Assembly: GCA_002280725.1 (NCBI GenBank)
Contig: NCEM01000029.1
Coordinates: 1 to 35,183, forward strand
Direction of reading: 5' to 3'
From: Alphaproteobacteria bacterium 32-64-14
GTDB lineage: Bacteria; Pseudomonadota; Alphaproteobacteria; Caulobacterales; Hyphomonadaceae
Length of the DNA: 35,183 nt
Shown here: piece by piece, positions 22,455 through 31,856 of the stretch
Numbering within the stretch: position 1 is the first letter of the stretch
Layout of the letters: each line of letters starts with the position of its first letter
Made by a program: the position numbers and the translations under genes
The notes under the pieces: generated by a model
Told to the model about the DNA's origin: nothing
The model's database searches: none
The model's input: the letters and a program-made list of their open reading frames with translations, nothing else

Positions 22455-24218
22455 GTGGCAGAACCTGAGTCCGCTGAAACCAAGGGGCTGATCGCACAGC
22501 TGGCCCGCTCGGGCCGCATGCGCATCGCCGCAGCGCTTGTCGTCGTCGCCCTCGTCGGCGGCGGCCTTGGCGTCATCATGCTCCAGGGCGGCGAGACCGG
22601 TAAGAAGCTTCTGTTCTCGGGCCTCGATCTCGAGGAAGCCGCCGAAATCAGCGGAAAACTCGATACGGCGGGCGTTGCCTACTCGCTCGAAGGCGGCGGC
22701 TCCGCGATCTTCGTGGACGCTTCCAAGGTCGAAGACGCCCGGATGATGCTGTCCGAACAGGGCCTGCCCACGCGCGGGTCGGTCGGTTGGGAAATTTTCG
22801 ACAAGTCGGATGCCCTGGGCGAGACCCAGTTCGTCCTCAACATCAAGAAACTCCGCGCCATGGAGGGCGAGCTCGAGCGCTCGATCTCGTCCTACGACAT
22901 GGTCCAGTCGGCCAAGGTCCATCTCTCGATCCCCGACAAGCCGCTTTTTCAACAGAATGCTGACCGGCCCAAGGCCGGCGTGGTCCTGAAACTTAGCGGC
23001 AACGCCATGTCGGCGGAAAAAGTGCGCGCCATCCGCAACCTGATCGCCTCGCAGGTGCCCGGCCTTGCCGTGGAAGCTGTCACCATCACCGACCATAACG
23101 GCCGGCTGCTCGCCGCCGCTTCGGACGAAAGTGGTTCAGGCGTAGGCGGCGGCTCAGGCGCCGATGAGCGCCGCGCTGCCATGGAAGAAGGCTATCGCCG
23201 CAAGGTTCTCGACGTGATCGAGAACATCGCCGGCCCGGGCGCTGCCAAGGTCACCGTCTCGATCGACGCAGACTTCAACCGCGTCACGCAAAGCTCGGAA
23301 ACGTTCGACCCGGACAGCCGCGTTGCGCGCTCCGAGACCACCACGGAAGATTCCGAGAACGATACCTCCATGGCGCCCGGCGACGAAACCACCGTCGCTA
23401 ACAACGTTCCCACCGGCGCCCAGCCGGTCGCCGCGCCCCAGCCGCAGAGCCAGCGCTCGGCGAACCGGACCTCGGCCACCACCAACTATGAAATGAACAA
23501 GACCGTCCGCACCGAAGTCATCGAAGGTGGCGCCATCAAGCGCCTGTCGGTGGCTGTTGCACTCGACCAGGTCCGCGTTCCCGGCGCCGAGGGCGCAGCC
23601 GCCACCTGGCAGGACCGGTCGCCGGAAGAAATTGCGCGTATCTCCGCGCTGGTGAAGTCGGCAGTTCTCTTCAACGAACCGCGCGGCGACGTTGTCACGG
23701 TTGAAAGCACCGCCTTCGCGCGCCCCGACACAGCGCTTGACGGCGGCACGGCGCCCGGCCCGTTCGATCTCGACAAGTTCGACCTTGTCCGCATCGGCGA
23801 GATCCTCGCCCTCGTCCTCACCGCGCTGGCGCTGGTCTTCTTCGTGCTGCGTCCGCTGGTCGGCGGCCTGATGTCGAAGCCGGAAGCCGAAGACCTGCCG
23901 CCGGAAATCGCCAAGCTGAAAGGCGCCAAGCGCGCCAAGGCCATCGCCGCGCACCAGGCAGCCCAGGCCCAGATCGCAACACAGAACACCGAATATCGCA
24001 TCACGCATTCCGTCGCCCTGCCCGAAGGCCGGACGGTCTCTTTCGACATTCCCCAGCCGGAGCGCCTCGACGCGGGCATCGACGTCGCGCGCATTTCCGG
24101 TCAGGTCAAAGTCTCGTCGATCAAGAAAATCTCTGAAGTCGTCGCCAGCCACCCGGATGAATCGATCTCGATCATCCGCTCATGGATGGCTGAAGACCCG
24201 TCGGATCGCGCCGCATGA
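22455..24218 (+). CDS. fliF: Flagellar MS-ring protein FliF
   Basis: A 587-residue FliF, which forms the MS ring in the inner membrane on which the motor and export gate are built. A first membrane helix lies at about 22-43 and a second at about 446-466. Between them are the ring-building motifs ([57 protein letters not shown]) and a Ser/Gln-rich loop near 300-340. The cytoplasmic tail ends with the FliG-binding helices [25 protein letters not shown]. The GTG start is preceded by GGGG at 6-base spacing. It is the first gene of the early operon and overlaps fliG by 4 bases. Confidence 0.95.
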   Translation: MAEPESAETKGLIAQLARSGRMRIAAALVVVALVGGGLGVIMLQGGETGKKLLFSGLDLEEAAEISGKLDTAGVAYSLEGGGSAIFVDASKVEDARMMLSEQGLPTRGSVGWEIFDKSDALGETQFVLNIKKLRAMEGELERSISSYDMVQSAKVHLSIPDKPLFQQNADRPKAGVVLKLSGNAMSAEKVRAIRNLIASQVPGLAVEAVTITDHNGRLLAAASDESGSGVGGGSGADERRAAMEEGYRRKVLDVIENIAGPGAAKVTVSIDADFNRVTQSSETFDPDSRVARSETTTEDSENDTSMAPGDETTVANNVPTGAQPVAAPQPQSQRSANRTSATTNYEMNKTVRTEVIEGGAIKRLSVAVALDQVRVPGAEGAAATWQDRSPEEIARISALVKSAVLFNEPRGDVVTVESTAFARPDTALDGGTAPGPFDLDKFDLVRIGEILALVLTALALVFFVLRPLVGGLMSKPEAEDLPPEIAKLKGAKRAKAIAAHQAAQAQIATQNTEYRITHSVALPEGRTVSFDIPQPERLDAGIDVARISGQVKVSSIKKISEVVASHPDESISIIRSWMAEDPSDRAA

Positions 24219-25354
24219 GCAAGGCCGCCGCCCTTCCCAAGCCCAGCGACACGCCGGACGCCGCGCCGGCTGAGGCCCCTCAGGCAGGGGGTGGCGGACT
24301 CACGCGCGAAGACACGCACAACGACACCAACCGGCGCATTCAGGAGACGATCGTCGCGGTCAAGGCGCTGAACGGCGCCGAGAAGTCGGCCATTCTCCTC
24401 CTGGCGCTAGGCGAGGACGCAAAGCCCGTCTGGGACCGTCTCGACGACGATGAACTGCGCGAGATTTCCGGGGCCATGTCGAACCTCGGCCCGGTCAAGG
24501 CCGAGACGGTCGAGTACCTGATCAAGGATTTCGTGAACCGTCTGTCCGGCTCCGGCGCCGTCACGGGCTCGTATGACCAGACGCATCGCCTGCTCACCCA
24601 GTTCCTGCCGCAGGACAAGGTCGATGCGCTGATGGAAGAACTGCGCGGCCCCGCCGGCCGCACAATGTGGGACAAGCTCGCCAACGTGAACGAGCAGGTC
24701 CTCGCCAACTACCTCAAGAATGAATACCCGCAGACGGTCTCGGTCATCCTCTCGAAGATCAAGACCGATCACTCCGCCCGCGTGCTAACGGCGCTGCCAC
24801 CCGAGTTCGCACTCGAAGTCATCCAGCGCATGCTGCGCATGGAGCCGGTGCAACGCGACATTCTGGAAAAGATCGAATCCACGCTGCGCACCGAATTCAT
24901 GACCAACCTCGCGCGCACGTCCAAGCGCGACAGCCACGAACAGATGGCCGCCATCTTCAACAATTTCGACCGGCAGACCGAAGGCCGGTTCATGTCGCTG
25001 CTGGAAGACAAGAACAGGGACGCAGCCGATCGCATCCGCTCGCTGATGTTCGTGTTCGAGGATCTCTCCAAGCTCGATCCGGGCGGCGTGCAGACGCTCC
25101 TGCGCAGCATCGACAAGGACAAGCTCGGCCTCGCCTTGAAGGGCGCGAACGACGAGATGCGCAACCTGTTCATGTCCAACATGTCCGAGCGCGCCGCCAA
25201 GCTCATGCGCGACGACATGGCCGCCATGGGCCCAGTCAAGCTCAAGGACGTCGAAGCCGCCCAACAGGAAATGGTCGTCGTCGCGAAGGCGCTCGCCGAT
25301 CGCGGCGAGATCATGCTCGCCGAAGGCGGCGGTGAAGAGGAGCTGATCTACTGA
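24215..25354 (+). CDS. fliG: Flagellar motor switch protein FliG
   Basis: A 379-residue FliG, whose ring under the MS ring generates torque with the stators. The N-terminal domain begins at about 45 with [18 protein letters not shown]. The middle domain contains [19 protein letters not shown], where other FliG proteins have EHPQ, so the His is Tyr here. The C-terminal torque helix reads [17 protein letters not shown], with the conserved charged residues. The first 40 residues are Pro/Ala/Gly-rich and probably flexible. The start overlaps the fliF stop (ATGA) and the stop overlaps the next start (TGATG), so translation is coupled throughout. Confidence 0.95.
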   Translation: MSKAAALPKPSDTPDAAPAEAPQAGGGGLTREDTHNDTNRRIQETIVAVKALNGAEKSAILLLALGEDAKPVWDRLDDDELREISGAMSNLGPVKAETVEYLIKDFVNRLSGSGAVTGSYDQTHRLLTQFLPQDKVDALMEELRGPAGRTMWDKLANVNEQVLANYLKNEYPQTVSVILSKIKTDHSARVLTALPPEFALEVIQRMLRMEPVQRDILEKIESTLRTEFMTNLARTSKRDSHEQMAAIFNNFDRQTEGRFMSLLEDKNRDAADRIRSLMFVFEDLSKLDPGGVQTLLRSIDKDKLGLALKGANDEMRNLFMSNMSERAAKLMRDDMAAMGPVKLKDVEAAQQEMVVVAKALADRGEIMLAEGGGEEELIY

Positions 25355-25986
25355 TGACCTTCTCCCCCACCCCCTTCGCGTTCGAGACCGAATTCGCAGC
25401 CACCGGCGAGGTGCTCAAGGCGCCTGAACCGAAATATCTGTCGCGTGAAGACGCCGACAAGCTGGCCGCCAAGGCCCGCTCAGAAGGCGAAGTGCGCGCA
25501 CGCCAGGCCGTCGAGGCCAAGGGCTTCGCCTCAGTCGACAAGGTCGCCGCGCATCTCTCGCCCGTTAACGTCCAGCTCGCGGCCATCGCTGACACGCTCC
25601 GCCGCGAAGCCGCCGAACTCGCGATGATCGTCGCCCGCAAGATCGCCGGCGCCGCTCTCGACAAGGACGGCGAGGCAATCGCCGCCGACGCCATCGCCAA
25701 CGCCGTCCGCCAGCTCAAGGGTAGCCCGATGGTCATCATCAGCGTCGCGCCCGACTCCGTTCCGCAGATCGAACGCCGGCTCGAACAGCTTCGCCGCCAC
25801 GGCATAGGCGCGACGCTGCAGTTCGTGGGCGATGCGAAAGCCCGGCCCGGCGACTGGACTGTGAGCTGGGGTGAAGGCTCTACCGGCTTCAGTCGCGACG
25901 CCGTCGAGGCCGCCATCGAGAAAGCCCTCAACGCCCGCCTCGACGATCCAATCGAACCGCAACTCGAACTCTTCTCCGCCGCGTAG
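25354..25986 (+). CDS. fliH: Flagellar export regulator FliH (FlbE-like)
   Basis: A 210-residue protein in the position of Caulobacter flbE. The N-terminal part is unstructured, then a long helical, Ala/Arg/Glu-rich region (about 30-90) typical of the FliH dimer coil, then a C-terminal domain with GSPMVIISVAPDSVPQIERRLEQL and WTVSWGEGSTGFSRDAVEAAIEKAL. FliH holds the FliI ATPase at the export gate. The C-terminal domain pattern supports FliH family membership; overall conservation in the family is low, so identification also leans on gene order. It shares a TGATG junction with fliG. No fliI is in this window. Confidence 0.8.
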   Translation: MTFSPTPFAFETEFAATGEVLKAPEPKYLSREDADKLAAKARSEGEVRARQAVEAKGFASVDKVAAHLSPVNVQLAAIADTLRREAAELAMIVARKIAGAALDKDGEAIAADAIANAVRQLKGSPMVIISVAPDSVPQIERRLEQLRRHGIGATLQFVGDAKARPGDWTVSWGEGSTGFSRDAVEAAIEKALNARLDDPIEPQLELFSAA

Positions 25987-25995
25987 GTATCGAAC

Positions 25996-26355
25996 ATGAG
26001 CACCAACGACCTCAATCTTCCAGACCTAGCCGGCGGCGGTGATCCCGGCCGCGCCATGCTCACGCAGCACGCAGGCCAGTCCGAAGTCGGCGACATGCGC
26101 GACAAGGTCGCCGCCGACCTCAAGCCCGTGTTCGATGTCCCCGTCTCGGTGCAGGCCGTCATCGGCCGCACCACGATCGAAGTCTCCGACCTGCTGCGCC
26201 TCGGTCCGGGTTCCGTGCTCGAACTCGATCGCCGCGTCGGCGAAGCCATCGACATCTACGTGAACTCACGCCTCGTGGCGCGCGGAGAGGTCGTCGTCGT
26301 CGATGACCGTCTCGGCGTGACCATGACGGAAATCATCAAGAATTCGGACGCCTAG
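25996..26355 (+). CDS. fliN: Flagellar motor switch protein FliN
   Basis: A 119-residue protein. The last 75 residues form the SpoA/FliN domain: FDVPVSVQAVIGRTTIEVSDLLRLGPGSVLELDRRVGEAIDIYVNSRLVARGEVVVVDDRLGVTMTEII. FliN builds the lower C-ring and docks FliH. The first 40 residues are variable and acidic. It lies 9 bases after fliH and 10 before flbD. FliM, its usual partner, is not in the window. Confidence 0.93.
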   Translation: MSTNDLNLPDLAGGGDPGRAMLTQHAGQSEVGDMRDKVAADLKPVFDVPVSVQAVIGRTTIEVSDLLRLGPGSVLELDRRVGEAIDIYVNSRLVARGEVVVVDDRLGVTMTEIIKNSDA

Positions 26356-26365
26356 AGGAAACCCC

Positions 26366-27739
26366 ATGCGTGTTCTGATCATCGGAAATCTCGCGGGCCA
26401 GCTCTCGGCCGCCACCAAGATCGCCTTCGACAAGGGCGCCAAGGTGCTACACGCTCACGATGCCCGCGCGGCGATGGAGCTGCTGCGCACGGGCCGCGGC
26501 GCCGACATCGTCATGATCGACGTCCACGAGGACATCGCCAGCCTCGTCAACGCGATGAAGCAGGAGCGCATCGTCGCTCCCGTCGTCGCCTGCGGCATCG
26601 GCGCGAACCCTGAAACCGCCGCGAACGCCATCCGTTCCGGCGCGCGCGAGTTCATCCCCCTGCCGCCCGATCCGGAACTGATCGCCGCGGTCCTCGCCGC
26701 CGTTGCGGACGATGATCGCCCGCTTATCGCGCACGACCCCGCGATGATGGAACTGCGTCGCGTGGCCGACCAGATCGCCCCGTCCGACGCCTCCGTGCTC
26801 ATCACAGGCGAAAGCGGCGTCGGAAAAGAGGTCATGGCGCGCTATCTCCACAAGCGCTCGAAACGCGCCGAGAAGCCTTACATCTCGGTCAACTGCGCCG
26901 CGATCCCGGAGAACCTCCTCGAGTCCGAACTCTTCGGCCACGAGAAAGGCGCCTTCACCGGCGCTGTCGCGCGCCGCATCGGCAAGTTCGAGGAAGCTGA
27001 CGGCGGCACGCTGCTGCTCGACGAGATCAGCGAGATGGACATCCGCCTGCAGGCCAAGCTCCTGCGCGCCATCCAGGAACGCGAGATCGACCGCGTCGGC
27101 GGCTCGAAGCCCGTGCCCGTCAACATCCGCATAATCGCAACATCCAACCGCATCCTGCAGGAAGCGGTCATGCGCGGCGAGTTCCGCAAGGATCTGCTTT
27201 ACCGCCTCAACGTGATGAACCTCCACATCCCGCCGCTGCGCGAGCGCCCACAGGACCTGCTGGCGCTGGCCGAGTTCTTCATCGAGAAGTACGCCACCGC
27301 CAACGGCTTCACCCGCCACCTGTCGCAAGGTGCGCGTGAGCGCGTGCAGTCCGCTGCATGGCTCGGCAACGTCCGCGAACTCGAAAACGCGATGCACCGC
27401 GCCGTCATCCTGGCGCGCTCGGACGAAATCCAGGTCGACGACCTGCGCACGCCCGATGGCCGCCCGGTTGCGCAGTCGAACGCCCTCGACGCAACGGCCG
27501 AGCGCGCGGTCAACGCCGCCGAAGCCGCCATCAACGGCGCCACCTACCGCGTCGGCCAGACGGTCGCTGAAGTCGAGCAGGATCTGATCCTGCACACGCT
27601 CGACCATTGCCTCGGCAACCGCACGCACGCCGCCAACATTCTCGGCATCTCGATCCGCACCCTGCGCAACAAGCTGCGCGCCTACCAGGATGCCGGCATC
27701 GAAGTCGCAGCACCGGGCGAAGCCCGGGCGGCAGGATAA
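26366..27739 (+). CDS. flbD: Sigma-54-dependent flagellar regulator FlbD
   Basis: A 457-residue NtrC-type activator. Order: a degenerate receiver domain (1-115), the AAA+ domain with Walker A GESGVGKE (148-155), the sigma-54 contact loop GAFTGA (195-200) and Walker B GGTLLLDE, then a Fis-type HTH near the end (THAANILGISIRTLRNKLRAY). The receiver starts RVLIIGNLAG, so the acidic pocket for magnesium is missing, although an Asp sits at position 52. This fits FlbD, which in Caulobacter is controlled by FliX rather than by a classical kinase. It should drive the sigma-54 promoters at 18029-18068 and may repress fliF. It is embedded in the fliF operon, making it an early gene product that turns on late genes. 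Confidence 0.92.
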   Translation: MRVLIIGNLAGQLSAATKIAFDKGAKVLHAHDARAAMELLRTGRGADIVMIDVHEDIASLVNAMKQERIVAPVVACGIGANPETAANAIRSGAREFIPLPPDPELIAAVLAAVADDDRPLIAHDPAMMELRRVADQIAPSDASVLITGESGVGKEVMARYLHKRSKRAEKPYISVNCAAIPENLLESELFGHEKGAFTGAVARRIGKFEEADGGTLLLDEISEMDIRLQAKLLRAIQEREIDRVGGSKPVPVNIRIIATSNRILQEAVMRGEFRKDLLYRLNVMNLHIPPLRERPQDLLALAEFFIEKYATANGFTRHLSQGARERVQSAAWLGNVRELENAMHRAVILARSDEIQVDDLRTPDGRPVAQSNALDATAERAVNAAEAAINGATYRVGQTVAEVEQDLILHTLDHCLGNRTHAANILGISIRTLRNKLRAYQDAGIEVAAPGEARAAG

Positions 27740-27745
27740 TCCTAG

Positions 27746-29854
27746 ATGGCGCAGGCAGGCACAGCCACATTCAGCGGTGGCGGATTCGACTGGAATTCGC
27801 TGACCAAGCTGTTTGCCCGGGGCGAATACGCCCTGGGTCTTGGCGTCATGGCGCTGGTGATGATGCTCATCATCCCCATCCCGCCCTTCCTGCTCGACTT
27901 CCTTCTGGCGGTGTCGATCACGCTCTCCGTCCTCATCCTGATGACGGCGCTGCTGATCCAGAAGCCGCTCGAATTCTCTGCCTTCCCGACAGTGCTGCTG
28001 CTCGCAACGCTGCTGCGTCTCGCGCTCAACATCGCCACCACCCGCCTCATCCTCGCCCACGGCCACGAAGGGCCCGAAGCCGCTGGCAGCATCATCCAGG
28101 CTTTCGGCAACTTCGTGATGAGCGGCAACTTCGTCATCGGCGTCGTCGTCTTCATCATCCTGATCATCGTGAACTTTGTGGTCGTCACGAAGGGTTCGGG
28201 CCGCATCGCCGAAGTCGCCGCCCGCTTCACTCTCGACGCCATGCCCGGCAAGCAGATGGCGATCGACGCCGACCTGTCCGCCGGCATGATCAACGAGGAA
28301 GAAGCCCGCCGCCGCCGCAAGGAGCTGGAAGGTGAAAGCAACTTCTACGGCGCCATGGACGGCGCCTCGAAATTCGTGCGTGGCGACGCCATGGCCGGTA
28401 TCCTGATCACGTTCATCAACGTGATCGGCGGCATGATCATTGGCGTCGCGCAGGAAGGCCTGCCCTTCGAAAAGGCTGCAGAATTCTACACGCTCCTGAC
28501 CATCGGCGACGGTATCGTCTCGCAGATTCCCGCCCTGATCGTGTCGGTCGCGGCGGGCATGCTGGTGTCCAAGGCTGGCGTCGAAGGCGCCGCCGACAAG
28601 GCCATCGGCATCCAGCTCTTCACCAACCCGCAGAGCCTCTCGATGGCCGCCGTCATGGCGCTGTTCGCCGGGCTTCTGCCGGGCATGCCGATCATACCGT
28701 TCTTCGGCCTTGCTGGCGCTGCTGGCTACTTCGCCTGGCGCGGTTTCCAGAAACAGGGCGCCCGCGAAGACGAGAAGGCTGCCGAAGTCGCCGCAGCCCA
28801 GCGCGCCAAGCCGATCCCCGAAGCCCCGATCCAGGAATCGCTCGCCGTCGACGAGATCAAGATCGAGCTGGGCTTTGGCCTGCTCGGCTTCATCAACGAG
28901 ACCTCGGGCCGCAAGCTCACCGACCAGGTCAAGGCGGTTCGCCGCCAGATCGCATCGGAATTCGGCTTCGTCGTTCCGCAGGTCCGCATCATCGACAACC
29001 TCGAACTCGGCTCGGAAGACTACCGCATCCTCATCAAGGAAGTGGTGGCCGGCCGCGGCCGCCTGCGCCCGCAACTCCATCTCGCGATGGATTCTTCCGG
29101 CACGGCGCCCGCTATCCCCGGCGAGAAGGTCAACGAACCCGTGTTCGGCCTGCCCGCCGTCTGGGTGGACGACATGGCGAAAGAGAACGCCGCGCTCCAG
29201 GGCTACACCGTCGTCGACGCCGCCACCGTTCTCACGACGCACTTCACTGAACTCGTGAAAGAGAACATGGCCGAACTGCTCACCTTCGGTTCGGTGAAAC
29301 AGCTCATCGAAGACCTGCCCAAGCCGCAAGGCGCGCTCGTCAACGACATCACCCCCGGACAGATCACCGTCTCCGGCATCCAGCGCATCCTGCAGAACCT
29401 GCTGCGCGAGCGCATCTCGATCCGCGACTTCGGCACCATCCTCGAAGCCATCGCGGAAGCGACCTCCGCCTCCACCGACCTGCTCTCCGTCACCGAGCAT
29501 GTCCGCACGCGCCTTGGCCGCCAGCTCTGCAACGCCAACCTCGACGCCTCCGGCGCCCTGCCCATCGTCGCGCTTTCGCCGAACTGGGAACAGGCCTTCG
29601 CAGAAGCGCTCGTCGGCGTCGGCGCGGATCGTCAGCTCGCGCTCGAACCATCCCGCCTGCACCAGTTCGTCAGCGACCTCCGCGCCGCCTTTGAGCGCGC
29701 AGGCCAGACGGGCGATACGCCGGTCCTGCTCACCTCCGCCGCCGTGCGCCCCTATGTGCGCTCGCTGGTCGAACGGTTTAGGCCGCAGACCATCGTGATG
29801 TCGCAGAACGAAATCCATCCCAAGTCCCGGCTGCGTTCAGCCGGAACCGTTTAG
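27746..29854 (+). CDS. flhA: Flagellar biosynthesis protein FlhA
   Basis: A 702-residue FlhA, a core part of the type III export gate. The N-terminal half carries the multiple membrane helices (for example VMALVMMLIIPIPPFLLDFLLAVSITLSVLILM), then the conserved cytoplasmic FHIPEP-type loop with AARFTLDAMPGKQMAIDADLSAGMINEEEARRRRKE. The large C-terminal cytosolic domain from about 360 binds chaperone-substrate complexes. Length and motifs are normal. It begins 6 bases after the flbD stop; AGGAT precedes it. FlhB, FliP, FliQ and FliR are not in the window. Confidence 0.95.
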   Translation: MAQAGTATFSGGGFDWNSLTKLFARGEYALGLGVMALVMMLIIPIPPFLLDFLLAVSITLSVLILMTALLIQKPLEFSAFPTVLLLATLLRLALNIATTRLILAHGHEGPEAAGSIIQAFGNFVMSGNFVIGVVVFIILIIVNFVVVTKGSGRIAEVAARFTLDAMPGKQMAIDADLSAGMINEEEARRRRKELEGESNFYGAMDGASKFVRGDAMAGILITFINVIGGMIIGVAQEGLPFEKAAEFYTLLTIGDGIVSQIPALIVSVAAGMLVSKAGVEGAADKAIGIQLFTNPQSLSMAAVMALFAGLLPGMPIIPFFGLAGAAGYFAWRGFQKQGAREDEKAAEVAAAQRAKPIPEAPIQESLAVDEIKIELGFGLLGFINETSGRKLTDQVKAVRRQIASEFGFVVPQVRIIDNLELGSEDYRILIKEVVAGRGRLRPQLHLAMDSSGTAPAIPGEKVNEPVFGLPAVWVDDMAKENAALQGYTVVDAATVLTTHFTELVKENMAELLTFGSVKQLIEDLPKPQGALVNDITPGQITVSGIQRILQNLLRERISIRDFGTILEAIAEATSASTDLLSVTEHVRTRLGRQLCNANLDASGALPIVALSPNWEQAFAEALVGVGADRQLALEPSRLHQFVSDLRAAFERAGQTGDTPVLLTSAAVRPYVRSLVERFRPQTIVMSQNEIHPKSRLRSAGTV

Positions 29855-29879
29855 TCGCGTACAGAAAGGGAGCCCCACC

Positions 29880-30863
29880 ATGAAAATGAAGATGTTCGTG
29901 GGCCGAACCGAAGAAGAGACCATGGCCATGGTCCGGGCCGAAATGGGTCCGGATGCCGTGATCCTCTCAACTCGCGAGCGCGAAGACGACGGATACTTCG
30001 AAATCCGCGCCGCGATCGAGCGATCGTTCAGCCCGAAGTTCGCGACGCCGAAATTCGCTGAAGTCCGGCCGATGTTCGACGAGACGCGCTCGCAGCTCTC
30101 CTCCAGCCTGCGCTGGCACGGCGCGCCGGACGGTTTCGTCCACATGGTCTCCGAAGCCAGCGCGCGTCTTGGCGCCGGCATGGAGCCGCACGCCGCCCTC
30201 GCCGCCGGGATCGAAGGCATCCTCACCTTCAACGCCCTGCGACCGCAGCCGGAGAAGTCGCTCCTGCTCGTCGGTCCGCACGGCTCGGGCAAGACAACGG
30301 CCACCGCCAAGATCGCGCGCTTCCTGTCGGACCGAAAACATCCGATCGAACCCGTCGCCGCAGACTTCGATTCGTCGGGCCAGGTGGCCCGGCTCGCCGC
30401 TCTAATGCTTAAGCCCTCGGTAACCTTTGCGCTCTCGCCGGATCACCTGATGAAGCTGGTTCGTGATGCAGACGATCGCGGACAAAAACTTGTCATCGAC
30501 TGCCCCTCCTTCAATCCGCTCGACGAGGCGGACATGAAGCGATGCAGCGACTTGATTTCCTACATGAATGTCGAGCCCGTGCTGGTCCTGGCCGCCGATG
30601 GCCATCCGATGGAACTCGAGGACAACGCCCGCGCCTTTGCGCAGGCGGGTTGCCGCCGTGTCATCCTTACCCGGATCGATGCGGTCCGGCGTCGCGGGGG
30701 TGCAATCGCAGCAATTTCTTCCGCACGGTTAAGCATCGCTTCACTAGGTTTGACGTCAAATGCACGGTGTGGGCTGACGCCTGCTTCGTCCGAACGAATC
30801 GCCCGACTGTTCCTGTCCGGTGTCGACGTCCCCGAAGCGGACCAGCTCAAAGGAGCCGCGTGA
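29880..30863 (+). CDS. flhF: FlhF-like SRP-type GTPase with degenerate motifs
   Basis: A 327-residue protein in the normal flhF place, between flhA and flhG. The N-terminus MKMKMFVGRTEEETMAMVRAEMGPDAVILSTRE is typical FlhF B-domain. The P-loop is GPHGSGKTT (132-140). The usual SRP-GTPase motif DTxRxxAxEQL reads DFDSSGQVARLAAL, and the DTAGR of G3 reads DCPSF (207-211); G4 is intact as LTRID. So nucleotide binding seems possible but the classical GTPase switch is altered. FlhF normally sets the position of the polar flagellum. AAAGGGAG lies before the ATG; the stop overlaps the flhG start (TGATG). Confidence 0.85.
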   Translation: MKMKMFVGRTEEETMAMVRAEMGPDAVILSTREREDDGYFEIRAAIERSFSPKFATPKFAEVRPMFDETRSQLSSSLRWHGAPDGFVHMVSEASARLGAGMEPHAALAAGIEGILTFNALRPQPEKSLLLVGPHGSGKTTATAKIARFLSDRKHPIEPVAADFDSSGQVARLAALMLKPSVTFALSPDHLMKLVRDADDRGQKLVIDCPSFNPLDEADMKRCSDLISYMNVEPVLVLAADGHPMELEDNARAFAQAGCRRVILTRIDAVRRRGGAIAAISSARLSIASLGLTSNARCGLTPASSERIARLFLSGVDVPEADQLKGAA

Positions 30864-31705
30864 TGATGAACTTCGGTTCGAGAAAATCGGAAGGCAAAGG
30901 CGTCCAGCGCTCGCGCGTGACGCCCGCCTCCGTCATCGCTGTCGCCTCCGGAAAAGGCGGCGTCGGCAAGACATGGCTTTCCACGACGCTTGCGGCCTGC
31001 TTCGCAAAAATGGGCCGCCGCACACTTCTTGTGGACGGTGATCTTGGCCTGGCCAACGTCGACGTCCAGCTCGGCATCGCGCCTGAAACAGATCTCGCCG
31101 CGGTCATCGCCGGCTGGGTCGAACTCGAGGATGCGGTCTGCAAGGTCAATGGCGGCGCCGGTTCGGAAATCGGCTTCGACGTTCTCCCCGGCCGCTCCGG
31201 CTCGGGCGCCCTCGCCGGCCTCCCCGCCGAGGAAGCCTCACGCCTTGCCGCCTCGCTCACGGCCTTGGCCCTCCAATACGATACCGTGCTCGTCGATCTC
31301 GGCGCCGGCATTGAAGACAATGTCATGCGCCTTGCCCGCGCGTGCGACCGTTGCGTGATCGTCGCCAACGACGAGCCGACCTCGATGACGGACGCCTATG
31401 CCTTCATCAAGGTGCTGCGTGGCTACGCCCCCAGCGTGCAGCCGTGGATCGCCATCAATATGGCCGACACCCGCGTCGCCGGCCGCCGCACCTACGAAGC
31501 GCTCGCGCGCGCCTCGCAGACCTTCCTCGGCTTCCGTCCGCCGCTTGCCGGCATCGTTCTCCGCGACCTCAAGGTCCGCGAGGCGATCCGCCAGCAGAAG
31601 ACGATCGTGAGCATCGACCCGCAGGCCCAGGCCGCGCTCGACGCACAGCAGATCGCCGAAGCCCTGGTCCGCGGCGGCGCCGAAGGCATCGCTCAATCCG
31701 CCTAG
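30863..31705 (+). CDS. flhG: FlhG/FleN-like MinD-family ATPase
   Basis: A 280-residue ParA/MinD-type ATPase that with FlhF limits flagellar number. The deviant Walker A is SGKGGVGKTWLS (signature Lys31), the second Asp motif is LLVDGDLGLANVDVQLG, and the middle carries VDLGAGIEDNVMRL and VIVANDEPTSMTDAYAFIK, all typical of FlhG. The very C-terminus is short and lacks an obvious amphipathic membrane helix. AAAGGAG lies 5-6 bases before the ATG at 30863, which overlaps the flhF stop; the second ATG at 30866 would serve equally. It is probably the last gene of the fliF operon, given the hairpin at 31747. Confidence 0.9.
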   Translation: MMNFGSRKSEGKGVQRSRVTPASVIAVASGKGGVGKTWLSTTLAACFAKMGRRTLLVDGDLGLANVDVQLGIAPETDLAAVIAGWVELEDAVCKVNGGAGSEIGFDVLPGRSGSGALAGLPAEEASRLAASLTALALQYDTVLVDLGAGIEDNVMRLARACDRCVIVANDEPTSMTDAYAFIKVLRGYAPSVQPWIAINMADTRVAGRRTYEALARASQTFLGFRPPLAGIVLRDLKVREAIRQQKTIVSIDPQAQAALDAQQIAEALVRGGAEGIAQSA

Positions 31706-31746
31706 GAACGCTGGCGCGCTTAGGCCACACTTTCCTGAACCCATGC

Positions 31747-31778
31747 CAATTGGCGTCCGCACACGCGGGCGCCAATTG
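31747..31778 (+). terminator. 14-bp hairpin downstream of flhG
   Basis: The arms CAATTGGCGTCCGC and GCGGGCGCCAATTG pair over 14 bp (one G-T wobble) around an ACAC loop. It sits 41 bases after the flhG stop, with no T-run. It probably ends or protects the long fliF-flhG message. Confidence 0.6.
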
Positions 31779-31856
31779 CTATTGGAGTGTGGCGCAGCCC
31801 CGTCTACACAGGCGCAAAGCCGTGTGCGTCTGGCGCGCGGCACAAGGGGACTCATC

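Noticed and set aside
26447..29818. An 1123-residue open frame on the minus strand across flbD and flhA
   Set aside because: It is the antisense shadow of two well-supported flagellar genes. Its His/Asp/Gly/Arg-rich translation has no domain pattern and it has no plausible start signal.
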